Shown here: piece by piece, positions 44,266 to 51,364 of the stretch
How the letters are laid out: every line of letters starts with the position of its first letter
How positions within the stretch are numbered: position 1 is the first letter of the stretch
From: Aldehydirespirator sp965221185
GTDB taxonomy: Bacteria > Actinomycetota > Acidimicrobiia > Acidimicrobiales > Aldehydirespiratoraceae
Assembly: GCA_965221185.1 (NCBI GenBank)
Contig: OZ244866.1
Span: 1,488,001-1,552,000, forward strand
DNA: 64,000 nucleotides
Reading direction: 5' to 3'
Notes under the pieces: generated by a model
Told to the model about the DNA's origin: nothing
What the model saw: only the letters and a program-made list of their open reading frames with translations
Databases searched by the model: none
Made by a program: the position numbers and the translations under genes

Positions 44266-44442
44266 TTAGGCGGGCTGCGAGGGCCGGAGGCGGCTCTCCC
44301 ACTCGGCGAGCTGGCGCCTCACTCTGTCGACGTCCTCGCGGCTGACCGGCCGCGAGATCGAGACGTTGGCGTCGTCGGTTCTGACCTTGAAGTCGAAGCG
44401 ACCGGCGCTGGCGAAGACCGGGTCGCTGCCGTTGTTTCTCAT
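44266..44442 (-). CDS. Small protein coupled to DUF3467 gene
   Basis: A 58-residue protein reading MRNNGSDPVFASAGRFDFKV, SISRPVSREDVDRVRRQLAE and WESRLRPSQPA. It has a beta-strand start and an amphipathic C-terminal helix, no domain recognised. ATG at 44442 overlaps the stop of the DUF3467 gene (ATGA), and an AGGAGG-like GGAGGCACC precedes it, which supports a real small gene. Confidence 0.6.
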   Translation of the reverse strand: MRNNGSDPVFASAGRFDFKVRTDDANVSISRPVSREDVDRVRRQLAEWESRLRPSQPA

Positions 44443-44741
44443 GGTGCCTCCTTGGGTGGTCTCGGAGTTATGCGCCCGTGCTGTTGCTCGTAGCGGTCGA
44501 TGTTGGCCGATATGGCCTGAACGATCCGGAACATGGCGCTGGTCGGGATCTTCATGCGCGCCACCACCAGCACGTCGTGGGCGTCGTCGTCGCGGGTGGG
44601 CGAGCGATGAGAGGTGAAGTCGATCGTGAACTCATGAGGGGTGTTCCATACGAGCGCGCCGTTGGCATAGGTGCCGCCCGCGGGCACCGAATCATTGAAC
44701 GTGACATTCATGACTACATCATCTGATGCCATAGCCTTCAA
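44439..44741 (-). CDS. DUF3467 family protein
   Basis: A 100-residue DUF3467 protein. Conserved beta-rich stretches are NGALVWNTPHEFTIDFTSHR and DVLVVARMKIPTSAMFRIVQ, with a C-terminal helix QAISANIDRYEQQHGRI. DUF3467 proteins occur singly across bacteria and archaea and have no established function. A short AT-rich region upstream (44742-44790) has inverted TTCAATA/ATTGAA motifs, a possible promoter/operator. Translationally coupled to the 58-residue gene downstream. Confidence 0.8.
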   Translation of the reverse strand: MKAMASDDVVMNVTFNDSVPAGGTYANGALVWNTPHEFTIDFTSHRSPTRDDDAHDVLVVARMKIPTSAMFRIVQAISANIDRYEQQHGRITPRPPKEAP

Positions 44742-45007
44742 TATACCACACTACTCATTGAATGCACAACATCCATTGTCGATGATTGAACAGTGCCGAC
44801 AGGCTAGCCCGCTGCAAGCGCGGCTCGGCTGGCCTGGTCGGACGCCCGGGTCGGTAGCGGTGCTCGCCCGACATCGAAGCGGCACCTGGCGCAGCAGAAT
44901 CTCGACTCGCAGGGTCATCCCCGATCCAGCGGGCGAGACCGCAACGGTGGAATAGTGGACGGTAGGCCACGGTTCGCAGCGGAGAACACACGGGAGGCAG
45001 CGACTCG

Positions 45008-45643
45008 ATGGCTCTGACGACGCCCACAACTAGGGACCAGGCCGTCACCCGCCAGAAGTGGCTCACCGCTGCGACCATTGGCTGGAACAGTGTCGAGGGC
45101 GTGATCGCCATCGCCGCGGGCATCGCCGCGGGGTCGGTGAGCCTGATCGGTTTCGGGTTGGATTCCGGCATCGAGGTGTCGGCCGCGCTGATCCTGGCCT
45201 GGCGGCTGGCCCAGGAGCGCCGCACCGGCTGCAAGCAGGAAGCCGACCGGCTGGCTCAGCGCCTCATCGCGGTGAGCTTCGCCGTTCTAGCCGTCTACGT
45301 CGGAGTGGAGTCGGCGCGCGACCTCGCGCTGACCGACCGGCCCGAGGAGTCGCTGGTCGGCATCGTGTTGGCCGCCCTGTCGCTGGCTGTCATGCCGCTG
45401 CTGGCCCGAGCAAAGCGGCGCCTCGCACCGCTGATCGGATCGCGGGCCGTGGAGGCCGAGGCCGCCCAGACCGTGCTTTGCGCGCTGATGTCGGGCGGGC
45501 TGCTCATCGGGCTGGGCGCCAACGCCGCTCTGGGCTGGTGGTGGGCCGACCCGCTGGCCGGGCTGTTCATTGCCTCGCTGGCCGCCTACGAGACGGTGTC
45601 GGTGTGGCGGGCCGACTCCCTGGCCGACACCTGCTGCGGCTGA
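45008..45643 (+). CDS. CDF-type cation transporter, short form
   Basis: A 211-residue membrane protein with five to six hydrophobic segments. IGFGLDSGIEVSAALILAWR matches the first metal-binding TM motif of cation diffusion facilitators, and GWWWADPLAGLFIASLAAYE the second (Asp in WADP). TLCALMSGGLLIGL-type TM helices lie between. The cytoplasmic C-terminal domain of classic CDFs is lacking, as in a known group of short CDF-like proteins. It probably exports a divalent metal; the specificity is not readable. ATG start after a GGAGGCAG ribosome site. Confidence 0.82.
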   Translation: MALTTPTTRDQAVTRQKWLTAATIGWNSVEGVIAIAAGIAAGSVSLIGFGLDSGIEVSAALILAWRLAQERRTGCKQEADRLAQRLIAVSFAVLAVYVGVESARDLALTDRPEESLVGIVLAALSLAVMPLLARAKRRLAPLIGSRAVEAEAAQTVLCALMSGGLLIGLGANAALGWWWADPLAGLFIASLAAYETVSVWRADSLADTCCG

Positions 45644-45692
45644 GTCCGGCCCGTGGTGGCGCGCACGCCCCCCGGTAACATCAGACGCCCAC

Positions 45693-45779
45693 GTCGGAGT
45701 GGCGGAATTGGCAGACGCGCTAGCTTGAGGGGCTAGTGCCCTCCGGGGCGTGGGGGTTCAAGTCCCCCCTCCGACACCA
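45693..45779 (+). tRNA. tRNA-Leu (anticodon GAG)
   Basis: Acceptor stem GTCGGAG pairs with CTCCGAC, followed by A and an encoded CCA (45777-45779). The D-arm contains GGCGGAATTGGCAGACGC, and the anticodon arm CTAGC-TTGAGGG-GCTAG gives anticodon GAG. A long variable arm (about GTGCCCTCCGGGGCGT) and T-arm GGGGGTTCAAGTCCCCC complete a class II tRNA. 87 nt. Confidence 0.96.
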
Positions 45780-45921
45780 CACATCATGACTCAGGTCAGA
45801 GCGGCTGGGCTCGCTCGTCAGGCGTGCTCGTCGAGTCTCGCGATGATACCCCGGAGGGTTGGAGGCCGAGCGGATAGGCCGCGATTCACGTACGAATCAG
45901 CAGGGCGTTGAGTGAGGCCGT

Positions 45922-45960
45922 GGCCCGAGCGGCCCGTGAGCGCAAGCGAACAAGAGCGGG
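45922..45960 (+). repeat. Dispersed repeat copy C (after tRNA-Leu)
   Basis: A 39-bp copy with one extra A (GTGAGCGCAAGCGAACAAG). It is part of a longer repeat shared with copy B (about 45862-45975 here). It lies 143 bp after the tRNA in an otherwise gene-free interval (45780-46045). Confidence 0.88.
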
Positions 45961-46045
45961 AACCACAACGCTGCGGCGCGAGGCGGTGGCACCTATCCGC
46001 GTGGCCCCTTAGAGTCGGAGGCGAGAAGTTCCAAAGGGAGGGACT

Positions 46046-46330
46046 ATGCAGCGCTTCGTCATCGAACGGGACATACCTGACATCGGCTCTGCCGAGCGCG
46101 AGCAGCTGCGGGCCGCAGCCGGACAATCCAACGCCGTGCTGCAGGCGATGCAGTCCGAGGGAAAGCCCATCCAGTGGGAGCACAGCTACGTGGCCGGCGA
46201 CAAGACCTTCTGCATCTATGTCTCCGACGGCCCGGAGCTGATCGACGAGCACGCCGAGCGCAGCGGGTTTCCGGCGACAGTGGTCACCGAGATCGGCAAG
46301 ATCATCGATCCAACGACCGAGAAGGGTTAA
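46046..46330 (+). CDS. DUF4242 family protein
   Basis: A 94-residue DUF4242 (SCO4226-like) protein: MQRFVIERDIPDIGSAEREQ, QWEHSYVAGDKTFCIYVSDG, DEHAERSGFPATVVTEIGKI. A ferredoxin-like fold is expected. Members of this family include nickel-binding examples, and a Cys and two His are available here, but ligand binding is not shown by sequence alone. A GGGAGGGAC ribosome site precedes the ATG. Monocistronic. Confidence 0.85.
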   Translation: MQRFVIERDIPDIGSAEREQLRAAAGQSNAVLQAMQSEGKPIQWEHSYVAGDKTFCIYVSDGPELIDEHAERSGFPATVVTEIGKIIDPTTEKG

Positions 46331-46421
46331 CTGCGACCGCATAATCCGGAAGGCCGATTCGGTCGGTGTACCCGCCCACAGTTCTGCACCTGTGAGGACC
46401 CTCTGACACCATAGAGACGAC

Positions 46422-47822
46422 ATGGCGGAGCGGGCGACAGCTGCAACCACGGGCCAGCATCCCTCGGACTCGTCGCCGACTCGCTGCGATCTGCTCCTCA
46501 GCGGCGGCGCGGTCATCACGATGGACGATGAGCGCCGGGTCCTCGAACCGGGGGCGGTGGCCATAACCGGGGACCGGATCAGCGCGGTCGGATCTCCCAC
46601 AGAGCTAGCCCACCTCGAAGCGGCCAGGACGATCGACTGCAAGGGGTCCGCAGTGATCCCGGGGTTCGTCTCGGCCCACGACCACCTGTTCCAGAACGCG
46701 GCCCGGGGTTTGGGCGAGGGAGTGGACTTCCGGGTGTGGCTGCCGGACTTCATGTTCCCCCTGGCCCTCAACATGACCCGCGATGAGGCGGTCGCGGCGG
46801 TCACCATGACCATCGTCGAGCAGGTGCGCACCGGCACCACCGCGGTGCTGGACCATCACTACGCGGGAACCGACGTCGAGACCACCCTGGCGGTGGCCGA
46901 AGCGGTCGAGCGGGTGGGAATGCGGGGCGCCATCGGCAGGGGATTGGGCCGCGAGCAGCCCTACCCGGAGTCCGAGCAGCTCGACATGATGGCGGCAGCC
47001 ATCGACGCCCGGCCCGCGGGCAGCAAGGTCGAAGTCTGGCCCGCCCCCGGCGACATCATCTACAACGACCAGGACTTTGTGGGCGCCTCGGTTCAACTGG
47101 CCCGCGACAAGGGCGTCGGCTGGCACACCCACTGCTCCCAGTACAAGACCGACCCCGACGTGTATCTGGCCGAGCACGGCATCCGGCCGGTGCTGTGGCT
47201 GCACCAGGCGGGGCTGCTCGGACCCGACGGGCATTTCGCCCACATGATCTTCCTCGACGACGAGGAGATCGAGAGGGCGGGGGAGAGCAGCACTGCCATC
47301 TCCTACTGCCCCGTCTCCCACGGCGTCTTCGGCCTCGGAACCATGCGCCTGGCCGAGCTGCGCGCCGCGGGCGCGATCATCGGCCTGGGCTACGACGGCG
47401 CCGTGGCCGGATTCCGCAACGACATGTTCGAGCAGATGAAGATGGCCGTGATGATCCAGCGGCTCCAGGCCATGGACCCCACCCTGTCGGGCCCGGCCGA
47501 AGCCCTGGAGCTGGCCACCCGCGAGGGCGCCCGCTTCATGGGGATCGACGCGGGGATACTGGCGCCTGGCAAGCTCGCCGACATCGCCGTGGTCAGCATT
47601 CAGGGCGCCCACATGGTCCCGCGCCCCGCCCCCGTCGCCGCGGTGGCGTACTCGGCCCGCAGCTCCGACGTGCAGATGACGATCGTCGGCGGTGAGGTCG
47701 TCTACGAGAACGGGGCGTGCACGAGGGTCGACGAGAGCGAGGTAACGGCCGAGGCCGCGGCGAGCGCCGAGCGCCTCATCAACCGTCTGGATCTAGACCT
47801 GAGCATCCTGCGCCGAGCTTGA
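46422..47822 (+). CDS. Amidohydrolase (ATZ/TRZ-type deaminase-like)
   Basis: A 466-residue cytosolic amidohydrolase. Metal ligands are seen in IPGFVSAHDHLFQNAARGLG (His-x-His), GVGWHTHCSQYKTDPDVYLA, the LLGPDGHFAHMIFLDDEEIE region (His) and GLGYDGAVAGFRNDM (Asp). The beta-sandwich composite domain brackets the barrel (LLLSGGAVITMDDERRVLEP; ILAPGKLADIAVVSIQ). This subgroup hydrolyses aminated or chlorinated rings and purine-like substrates, and the actual substrate cannot be deduced. ATG start; no operon partner visible. Confidence 0.88.
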   Translation: MAERATAATTGQHPSDSSPTRCDLLLSGGAVITMDDERRVLEPGAVAITGDRISAVGSPTELAHLEAARTIDCKGSAVIPGFVSAHDHLFQNAARGLGEGVDFRVWLPDFMFPLALNMTRDEAVAAVTMTIVEQVRTGTTAVLDHHYAGTDVETTLAVAEAVERVGMRGAIGRGLGREQPYPESEQLDMMAAAIDARPAGSKVEVWPAPGDIIYNDQDFVGASVQLARDKGVGWHTHCSQYKTDPDVYLAEHGIRPVLWLHQAGLLGPDGHFAHMIFLDDEEIERAGESSTAISYCPVSHGVFGLGTMRLAELRAAGAIIGLGYDGAVAGFRNDMFEQMKMAVMIQRLQAMDPTLSGPAEALELATREGARFMGIDAGILAPGKLADIAVVSIQGAHMVPRPAPVAAVAYSARSSDVQMTIVGGEVVYENGACTRVDESEVTAEAAASAERLINRLDLDLSILRRA

Positions 47823-47906
47823 GACCGGCGCGCTGTCAGCCCGGTTCTGGGCTCCGCCGCCGCGGCCCGGCGAAAGAAACGGCCGCCCGCGGACAGGACA
47901 ATGGGA

Positions 47907-48461
47907 ATGAGCGCCAATCCGCCGGCCCCGCCGACCGAGACCGACCGGGAGTGGTTCCGCTCCCTCTTCCACGAGAACTACCGCCCCATGCTCGCCTACG
48001 CACGCCGGCGGGTGGATCCGGCCACCGCGGACGACGTCGTGGCCGAAACCATGCTGGTGGCCTGGAGGCGCCGGGACGCGGCCCCCTCGGGGCACGAGCG
48101 GCCGTGGCTCTACGGCATCGCCCGCAACGTGATCCGCAACTCGGCTCGATCGGCCCGCCGCCAGCAGGCCTTCCACGAGACGCTTCGCGGCCTGGCCAAG
48201 GGGAAGCCCTACGACCCGCAGCCTGTCGACGAGCAGGCCGAGGTGATGCGATCGGCCCTGTACGGGCTGTCCGAGGACGACCGGGAGATCCTCATGCTGG
48301 TCACCTGGGAGGAGCTGTCCTACGCCGACATCGGACGGGTGCTCGACATCTCCGCCAACGCGGTGGGCATAAGGGTTCACCGGGCTCGCAAACGCCTGGC
48401 GGAGCAGGTGAAGGAGTTTCTCGGAACAGATCTCACAGAGAATGGAAACAACAACCAATGA
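47907..48461 (+). CDS. ECF sigma factor
   Basis: A 184-residue sigma-70 family factor with region 2 (FRSLFHENYRPMLAYARRRV, ATADDVVAETMLVAWRRRDA) and region 4 (LSEDDREILMLVTWEELSYA, IGRVLDISANAVGIRVHRAR). ATG at 47907 (MSANPP) is preferred over 47901. It is followed after 40 bp by a 58-codon gene that resembles the N-terminus of the partner proteins of such sigma factors but lacks a membrane anchor. It would direct RNA polymerase to unidentified stress or transport promoters. Confidence 0.88.
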   Translation: MSANPPAPPTETDREWFRSLFHENYRPMLAYARRRVDPATADDVVAETMLVAWRRRDAAPSGHERPWLYGIARNVIRNSARSARRQQAFHETLRGLAKGKPYDPQPVDEQAEVMRSALYGLSEDDREILMLVTWEELSYADIGRVLDISANAVGIRVHRARKRLAEQVKEFLGTDLTENGNNNQ

Positions 48462-48501
48462 CAGGAATCACACCGTAATTTCCAAACACTAAGGGGGCAA
48501 A

Positions 48502-48678
48502 ATGATCTGTGAAATTACAGGACTGGGCGAGGGAGTGCTCAACGAGCTTCGCCAGGCCAACCCCGTGGACGCCGAAGAACTTCCCTCATCCCGGAGTCCC
48601 AAGCCCGCAGCAAAGCTCGAGGAGATCCTCGACAAGCTCGGCCTGACGTCCGAGGCGGGCAACATCCGAACGGATTGA
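48502..48678 (+). CDS. Truncated sigma-associated protein
   Basis: 58 residues: MICEITGLGEGVLNELRQAN, PVDAEELPSSRSPKP, then a helix KLEEILDKLGLTSEAG and stop. The L-R-x-A-N-P-V-D-x-E-x-L-P motif is the N-terminal signature of membrane proteins encoded next to ECF sigma genes in Actinobacteria (putative anti-sigma). Here the transmembrane and extracytoplasmic parts are missing. AAGGGGG precedes the ATG. It is either a minimal soluble regulator or a 3'-truncated remnant. Confidence 0.6.
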   Translation: MICEITGLGEGVLNELRQANPVDAEELPSSRSPKPAAKLEEILDKLGLTSEAGNIRTD

Positions 48679-48737
48679 GACAGCCCGGCCGGATCCAGAC
48701 GTCGCCTGATCGCGGCGTCCCCGCGAACTGAGCGTTC

Positions 48738-49043
48738 TCAGAGGCCGAAGCCGTTGGCCGCGACCGGGGTGGTCATGGCCATATCGGGCGGGCCGGCCAT
48801 CAGCTCCATCAGCGCGGGCATGGCCGCCTGCATCGCCTCGTTGTCGCCGTGGCGCTGGGCGGCCTCCATGCTCGACATGATGGCGAAGAACCAGTACGTG
48901 CCGCCCTCGCCGCGGTGGTAGGAGTACGACTCCACCCCGTCCACCGACTCGCTGGCGGCGACAATGGCCCGCAGCGCCGCGTCCATCTCCTCGCCCTTGC
49001 CCTCCTTGCACGAGAACTTCGCGAACACTGAAACCTTCGACAT
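48738..49043 (-). CDS. Antibiotic-biosynthesis-monooxygenase-like protein
   Basis: A 101-residue dimeric alpha/beta-barrel (ABM) protein: MSKVSVFAKFSCKEGKGEEM, VDGVESYSYHRGEGGTYWFF, AIMSSMEAAQRHGDNEAMQA. Family members act as quinol monooxygenases or haem/aromatic-binding proteins; no catalytic residues are diagnostic. The start is taken at ATG 49043; ATG 49049 would add two residues. It is divergent from the flavin oxidoreductase gene at 49192. Confidence 0.8.
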   Translation of the reverse strand: MSKVSVFAKFSCKEGKGEEMDAALRAIVAASESVDGVESYSYHRGEGGTYWFFAIMSSMEAAQRHGDNEAMQAAMPALMELMAGPPDMAMTTPVAANGFGL

Positions 49044-49191
49044 ATCCATCTTCCCTGGAGTGGTGAGCCCCTTGCGGCGGCGCGGCACCGTCTTGAGGCA
49101 CCGCTTCGAGACGCTACCGGGTCGCACGGTTAGAGTCGTTCGCCGGCACTCGGCCGCTGGCAACGGAGCGATCCATCAGCGAGGCGAGACG

Positions 49192-49731
49192 GTGAGAGGA
49201 GCCGGGGTGGGACAGAAGCAGCGCTCGCAGATAGAGATGACCGACGAGGAGGTGACCCGGCTCCTGGAGCAGTCCCGCACCTGCACCATGGCCACGGTCA
49301 GCCCCGCCGGGATGCCCCATCTGGTGGCCATGTGGTACGCCTGGCTCGATGGCCGGGTGTGGCTGGAGTCCAAGGCCAAGGCGCAGAAGATCGTCAACCT
49401 GCGCCGCGACGACCGGCTCTCGGTGATGGTCGAGGCCGGCAACACCTACGAGACCCTGCGAGGCGTGACCCTGGAGGGTCGCGGCCTGATCGTGGAAGAC
49501 CCCGACGAGATCTGGCCGGTCGGGGTCAGCGTGTGGGAGCGCTACCAGGGCGCCTACTCCGAGGAGTTCAAGCCGTTCGTGGAGGCCATGCTGCACAAGC
49601 GGGTGGCGGTGCGCCTGGAGGTGGAGCGCATCCGCAGCTGGGACCACCGCAAGCTGGGCCTAGGGCCGACCGAGGTCGGCGGCACGACCGGCCCGCACGT
49701 CGACGGACCCGGCCTGCCGGGACCGGGCTGA
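49192..49731 (+). CDS. PPOX-class F420/FMN-binding oxidoreductase
   Basis: About 179 residues from GTG 49192; ATG 49237 (MTDEEVTRLLEQSRTCTMAT) gives the conserved 164-residue core. It has a split beta-barrel pyridoxamine-5'-phosphate-oxidase-like fold: ATVSPAGMPHLVAMWYAWLD, SKAKAQKIVNLRRDDRLSVM and VTLEGRGLIVEDPDEIW. In Actinobacteria such proteins usually bind F420 or FMN. A Gly/Pro-rich tail (GGTTGPHVDGPGLPGPG) is probably disordered. A second, shorter member follows at 49857. Confidence 0.85.
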   Translation: MRGAGVGQKQRSQIEMTDEEVTRLLEQSRTCTMATVSPAGMPHLVAMWYAWLDGRVWLESKAKAQKIVNLRRDDRLSVMVEAGNTYETLRGVTLEGRGLIVEDPDEIWPVGVSVWERYQGAYSEEFKPFVEAMLHKRVAVRLEVERIRSWDHRKLGLGPTEVGGTTGPHVDGPGLPGPG

Positions 49732-49856
49732 GGCTCGGCCGCACTTCTGTCGGCACTCCACCACAGAGGTGAAAGGGTGACAGGTAGTTCGGATCGCACG
49801 GTTCGCTGAGCGCCCCGGCTGAGCACCGCGGCAGGTCGCGCACTAGGAACACTGGC

Positions 49857-50279
49857 ATGGAACTCTCAGACGCAATCGACTGGGCAGCCGAGCGCCGGCT
49901 CGGGGTGCTCATCACCATCCGCGCCGACGGCCGGCCCCAGTCCTCCGACATCGTGTACTACGTCGACAGCGGCACCTTCTCGATCTCGATAACCGCAGAC
50001 CGGGCCAAGACCGCCAACCTGCGGCGCGATCCCAGGGCTGTGCTGCACGTCTCGGACGAGAAGGCGTGGTCGTACGTTTCCCTCGACGGCACCGTCGAGT
50101 TGACGCCCGCCACGACGAGCCCCGACGACGCCACCAGCGACGCCCTCGTCGACTACTTCGAGCGGGTGGCCGGCTCACCGCACCCCGACTGGGACGAGTA
50201 CCGCCAGGCCATGATCGACGAACGCCGACTAATGGCGCACTTCACCCCGACCAGCGCCACCGGCTTCCTGCACGGCTAG
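49857..50279 (+). CDS. PPOX-class F420-dependent oxidoreductase
   Basis: 140 residues: MELSDAIDWAAERRLGVLIT, IRADGRPQSSDIVYYVDSG, TADRAKTANLRRDPRAVLHV, YVSLDGTVELTPATTSPDDA. Close to the TIGR03618 F420-dependent group. The Lys in RAKTANLRRDPR is the usual phosphate-binding position. ATG start after a short 126-bp gap from the preceding homologue. Substrate unknown. Confidence 0.86.
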   Translation: MELSDAIDWAAERRLGVLITIRADGRPQSSDIVYYVDSGTFSISITADRAKTANLRRDPRAVLHVSDEKAWSYVSLDGTVELTPATTSPDDATSDALVDYFERVAGSPHPDWDEYRQAMIDERRLMAHFTPTSATGFLHG

Positions 50280-50337
50280 ACGGCGGCCATCAACGCCACC
50301 TGTTGAGCTCGGCGGCCCCTGGCGGGGCGGTCGCGGG

Positions 50338-50425
50338 TCAGCGCGCCGCCAGCACCGCCCCGTCCACCGGCAGGCAAGCGCCGCTGACGTACCGCGACTC
50401 GTCGGAGGCGAAGAAGAGGCGTCGA
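50338..50425 (-). pseudogene. SDR oxidoreductase C-terminal fragment
   Basis: The minus strand reads LFFASDESRYVSGACLPVDG AVLAAR-stop, the classic end of short-chain dehydrogenases (FLASDESRYVTG...PVDGG). Only about 28 codons remain. They are fused at the 5' side to a cytochrome P450 fragment. Confidence 0.75.
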
Positions 50426-50566
50426 ACGCCCCGGAGTCGTGGTTGGCCGCGCCGAGGATGACGGTGCACAGCGAACCGGGCTCGAGCGGCCGGCCCGCGA
50501 CTGCGGCGCCCTCGCCGGCGTAGTAGGCCACCGTCATCACCGGGGTGTCGTAGCGCAGGGGCCAAC
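50426..50566 (-). pseudogene. Cytochrome P450 internal fragment
   Basis: The minus strand reads ALRYDTPVMTVAYYAGEGAA, VAGRPLEPGSLCTVILGAAN, HDSGAFD. This corresponds to the E-x-L-R...G-x-x-I-x-x-G...A-N-x-D-x-x-x-F segment of bacterial P450s. Neither the K-helix start nor the haem Cys loop is present. It ends where a 5'-truncated SDR gene begins on the other strand. Confidence 0.65.
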
Positions 50567-50593
50567 GGGACGCTGGGGGAGCGGTACTGCCGG

Positions 50594-51277
50594 GTGCTGG
50601 CCGCGCTGGGAGCCACCGTAGTGGCCGCGGCCCGCAGGCTGGACCGGCTGGAGGCATTGGCCGGCGAGGTCGCTGGGGTCGTGCCGGTGGGCTGCGACGT
50701 GACCGACGACTCGCAGCTCCAGCGCCTGGTCGAGGTGGCGGCCGAGCACGGTGGCCCCGACATCGTGGTCAACAACGCGGGGACCAGCGACGCGGTGGTC
50801 CGGGCCCACGAGCAGGACCCGGCTCAGTTCAGGCGGGTGCTGGAGGTCAACCTGACCTCGGCGTTCGTGCTGTCGGCGGCCGCAGCCCGCAAGATGATCA
50901 GCCACGGCCGGGGCGGCAGCATCGTCAACGTGGCCTCGATGCTGGGGATCGTGGCCTCCGGCGGCAACCACCAGGCCGGCTACGTGGCCTCGAAGACCGG
51001 TCTGATCGGGCTCACCCGCGAGCTGGCCAAGCAGTGGGCCTCCGCCGGGATCAGGGTCAACGCCATCGGCCCCGGCTACTTCCGCAGCGGGCTGACCGAG
51101 GAGATGTTCGCCCCCGAGGACGCACCCGGCCTGCGCCACATCCAGCGCAACACCCTCATGCGCCGGGCCGGCGAGGTCGACGAGTTCGACGGCGCCCTGC
51201 TGCTGCTGGTCTCAGGCGCCGGCAGCTACATCACCGGCCAGACCATCGTCATCGACGGCGGCTGGACCGCCCGCTAG
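50594..51277 (+). CDS. Short-chain dehydrogenase, 5'-truncated
   Basis: A 227-residue SDR lacking its first 20 or so residues. The open frame starts within RYCRVLAALGATVVAAARRL; the cofactor motif TGxxxGxG that should precede it is missing because the upstream DNA is the P450/SDR scar. The rest is intact: NNAGTSD, Ser in VNVASMLG, the YxxxK in AGYVASKTGLIG, and the C-terminal YITGQTIVIDGGWTA. Without the glycine-rich loop NAD(P) binding should fail, so it is probably non-functional. A long hairpin terminates it at 51298. Confidence 0.75.
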   Translation: MLAALGATVVAAARRLDRLEALAGEVAGVVPVGCDVTDDSQLQRLVEVAAEHGGPDIVVNNAGTSDAVVRAHEQDPAQFRRVLEVNLTSAFVLSAAAARKMISHGRGGSIVNVASMLGIVASGGNHQAGYVASKTGLIGLTRELAKQWASAGIRVNAIGPGYFRSGLTEEMFAPEDAPGLRHIQRNTLMRRAGEVDEFDGALLLLVSGAGSYITGQTIVIDGGWTAR

Positions 51278-51297
51278 GCCGCGCCGGCACCAGGGCG

Positions 51298-51344
51298 AAA
51301 TTGACGTAGTTGTCCCCAATATATGTGGCTAACTACGTCAATTT
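51298..51344. terminator. Bidirectional terminator hairpin
   Basis: Perfect 14-bp arms AAATTGACGTAGTT (51298-51311) and AACTACGTCAATTT (51331-51344) with a 19-base loop. They lie between two convergent genes (SDR ending 51277, Rieske protein ending 51365), with A/T tracts at both ends. Strong candidate for a shared terminator. Confidence 0.75.
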
Positions 51345-51364
51345 GGACGAGAGCACACCGGTCG

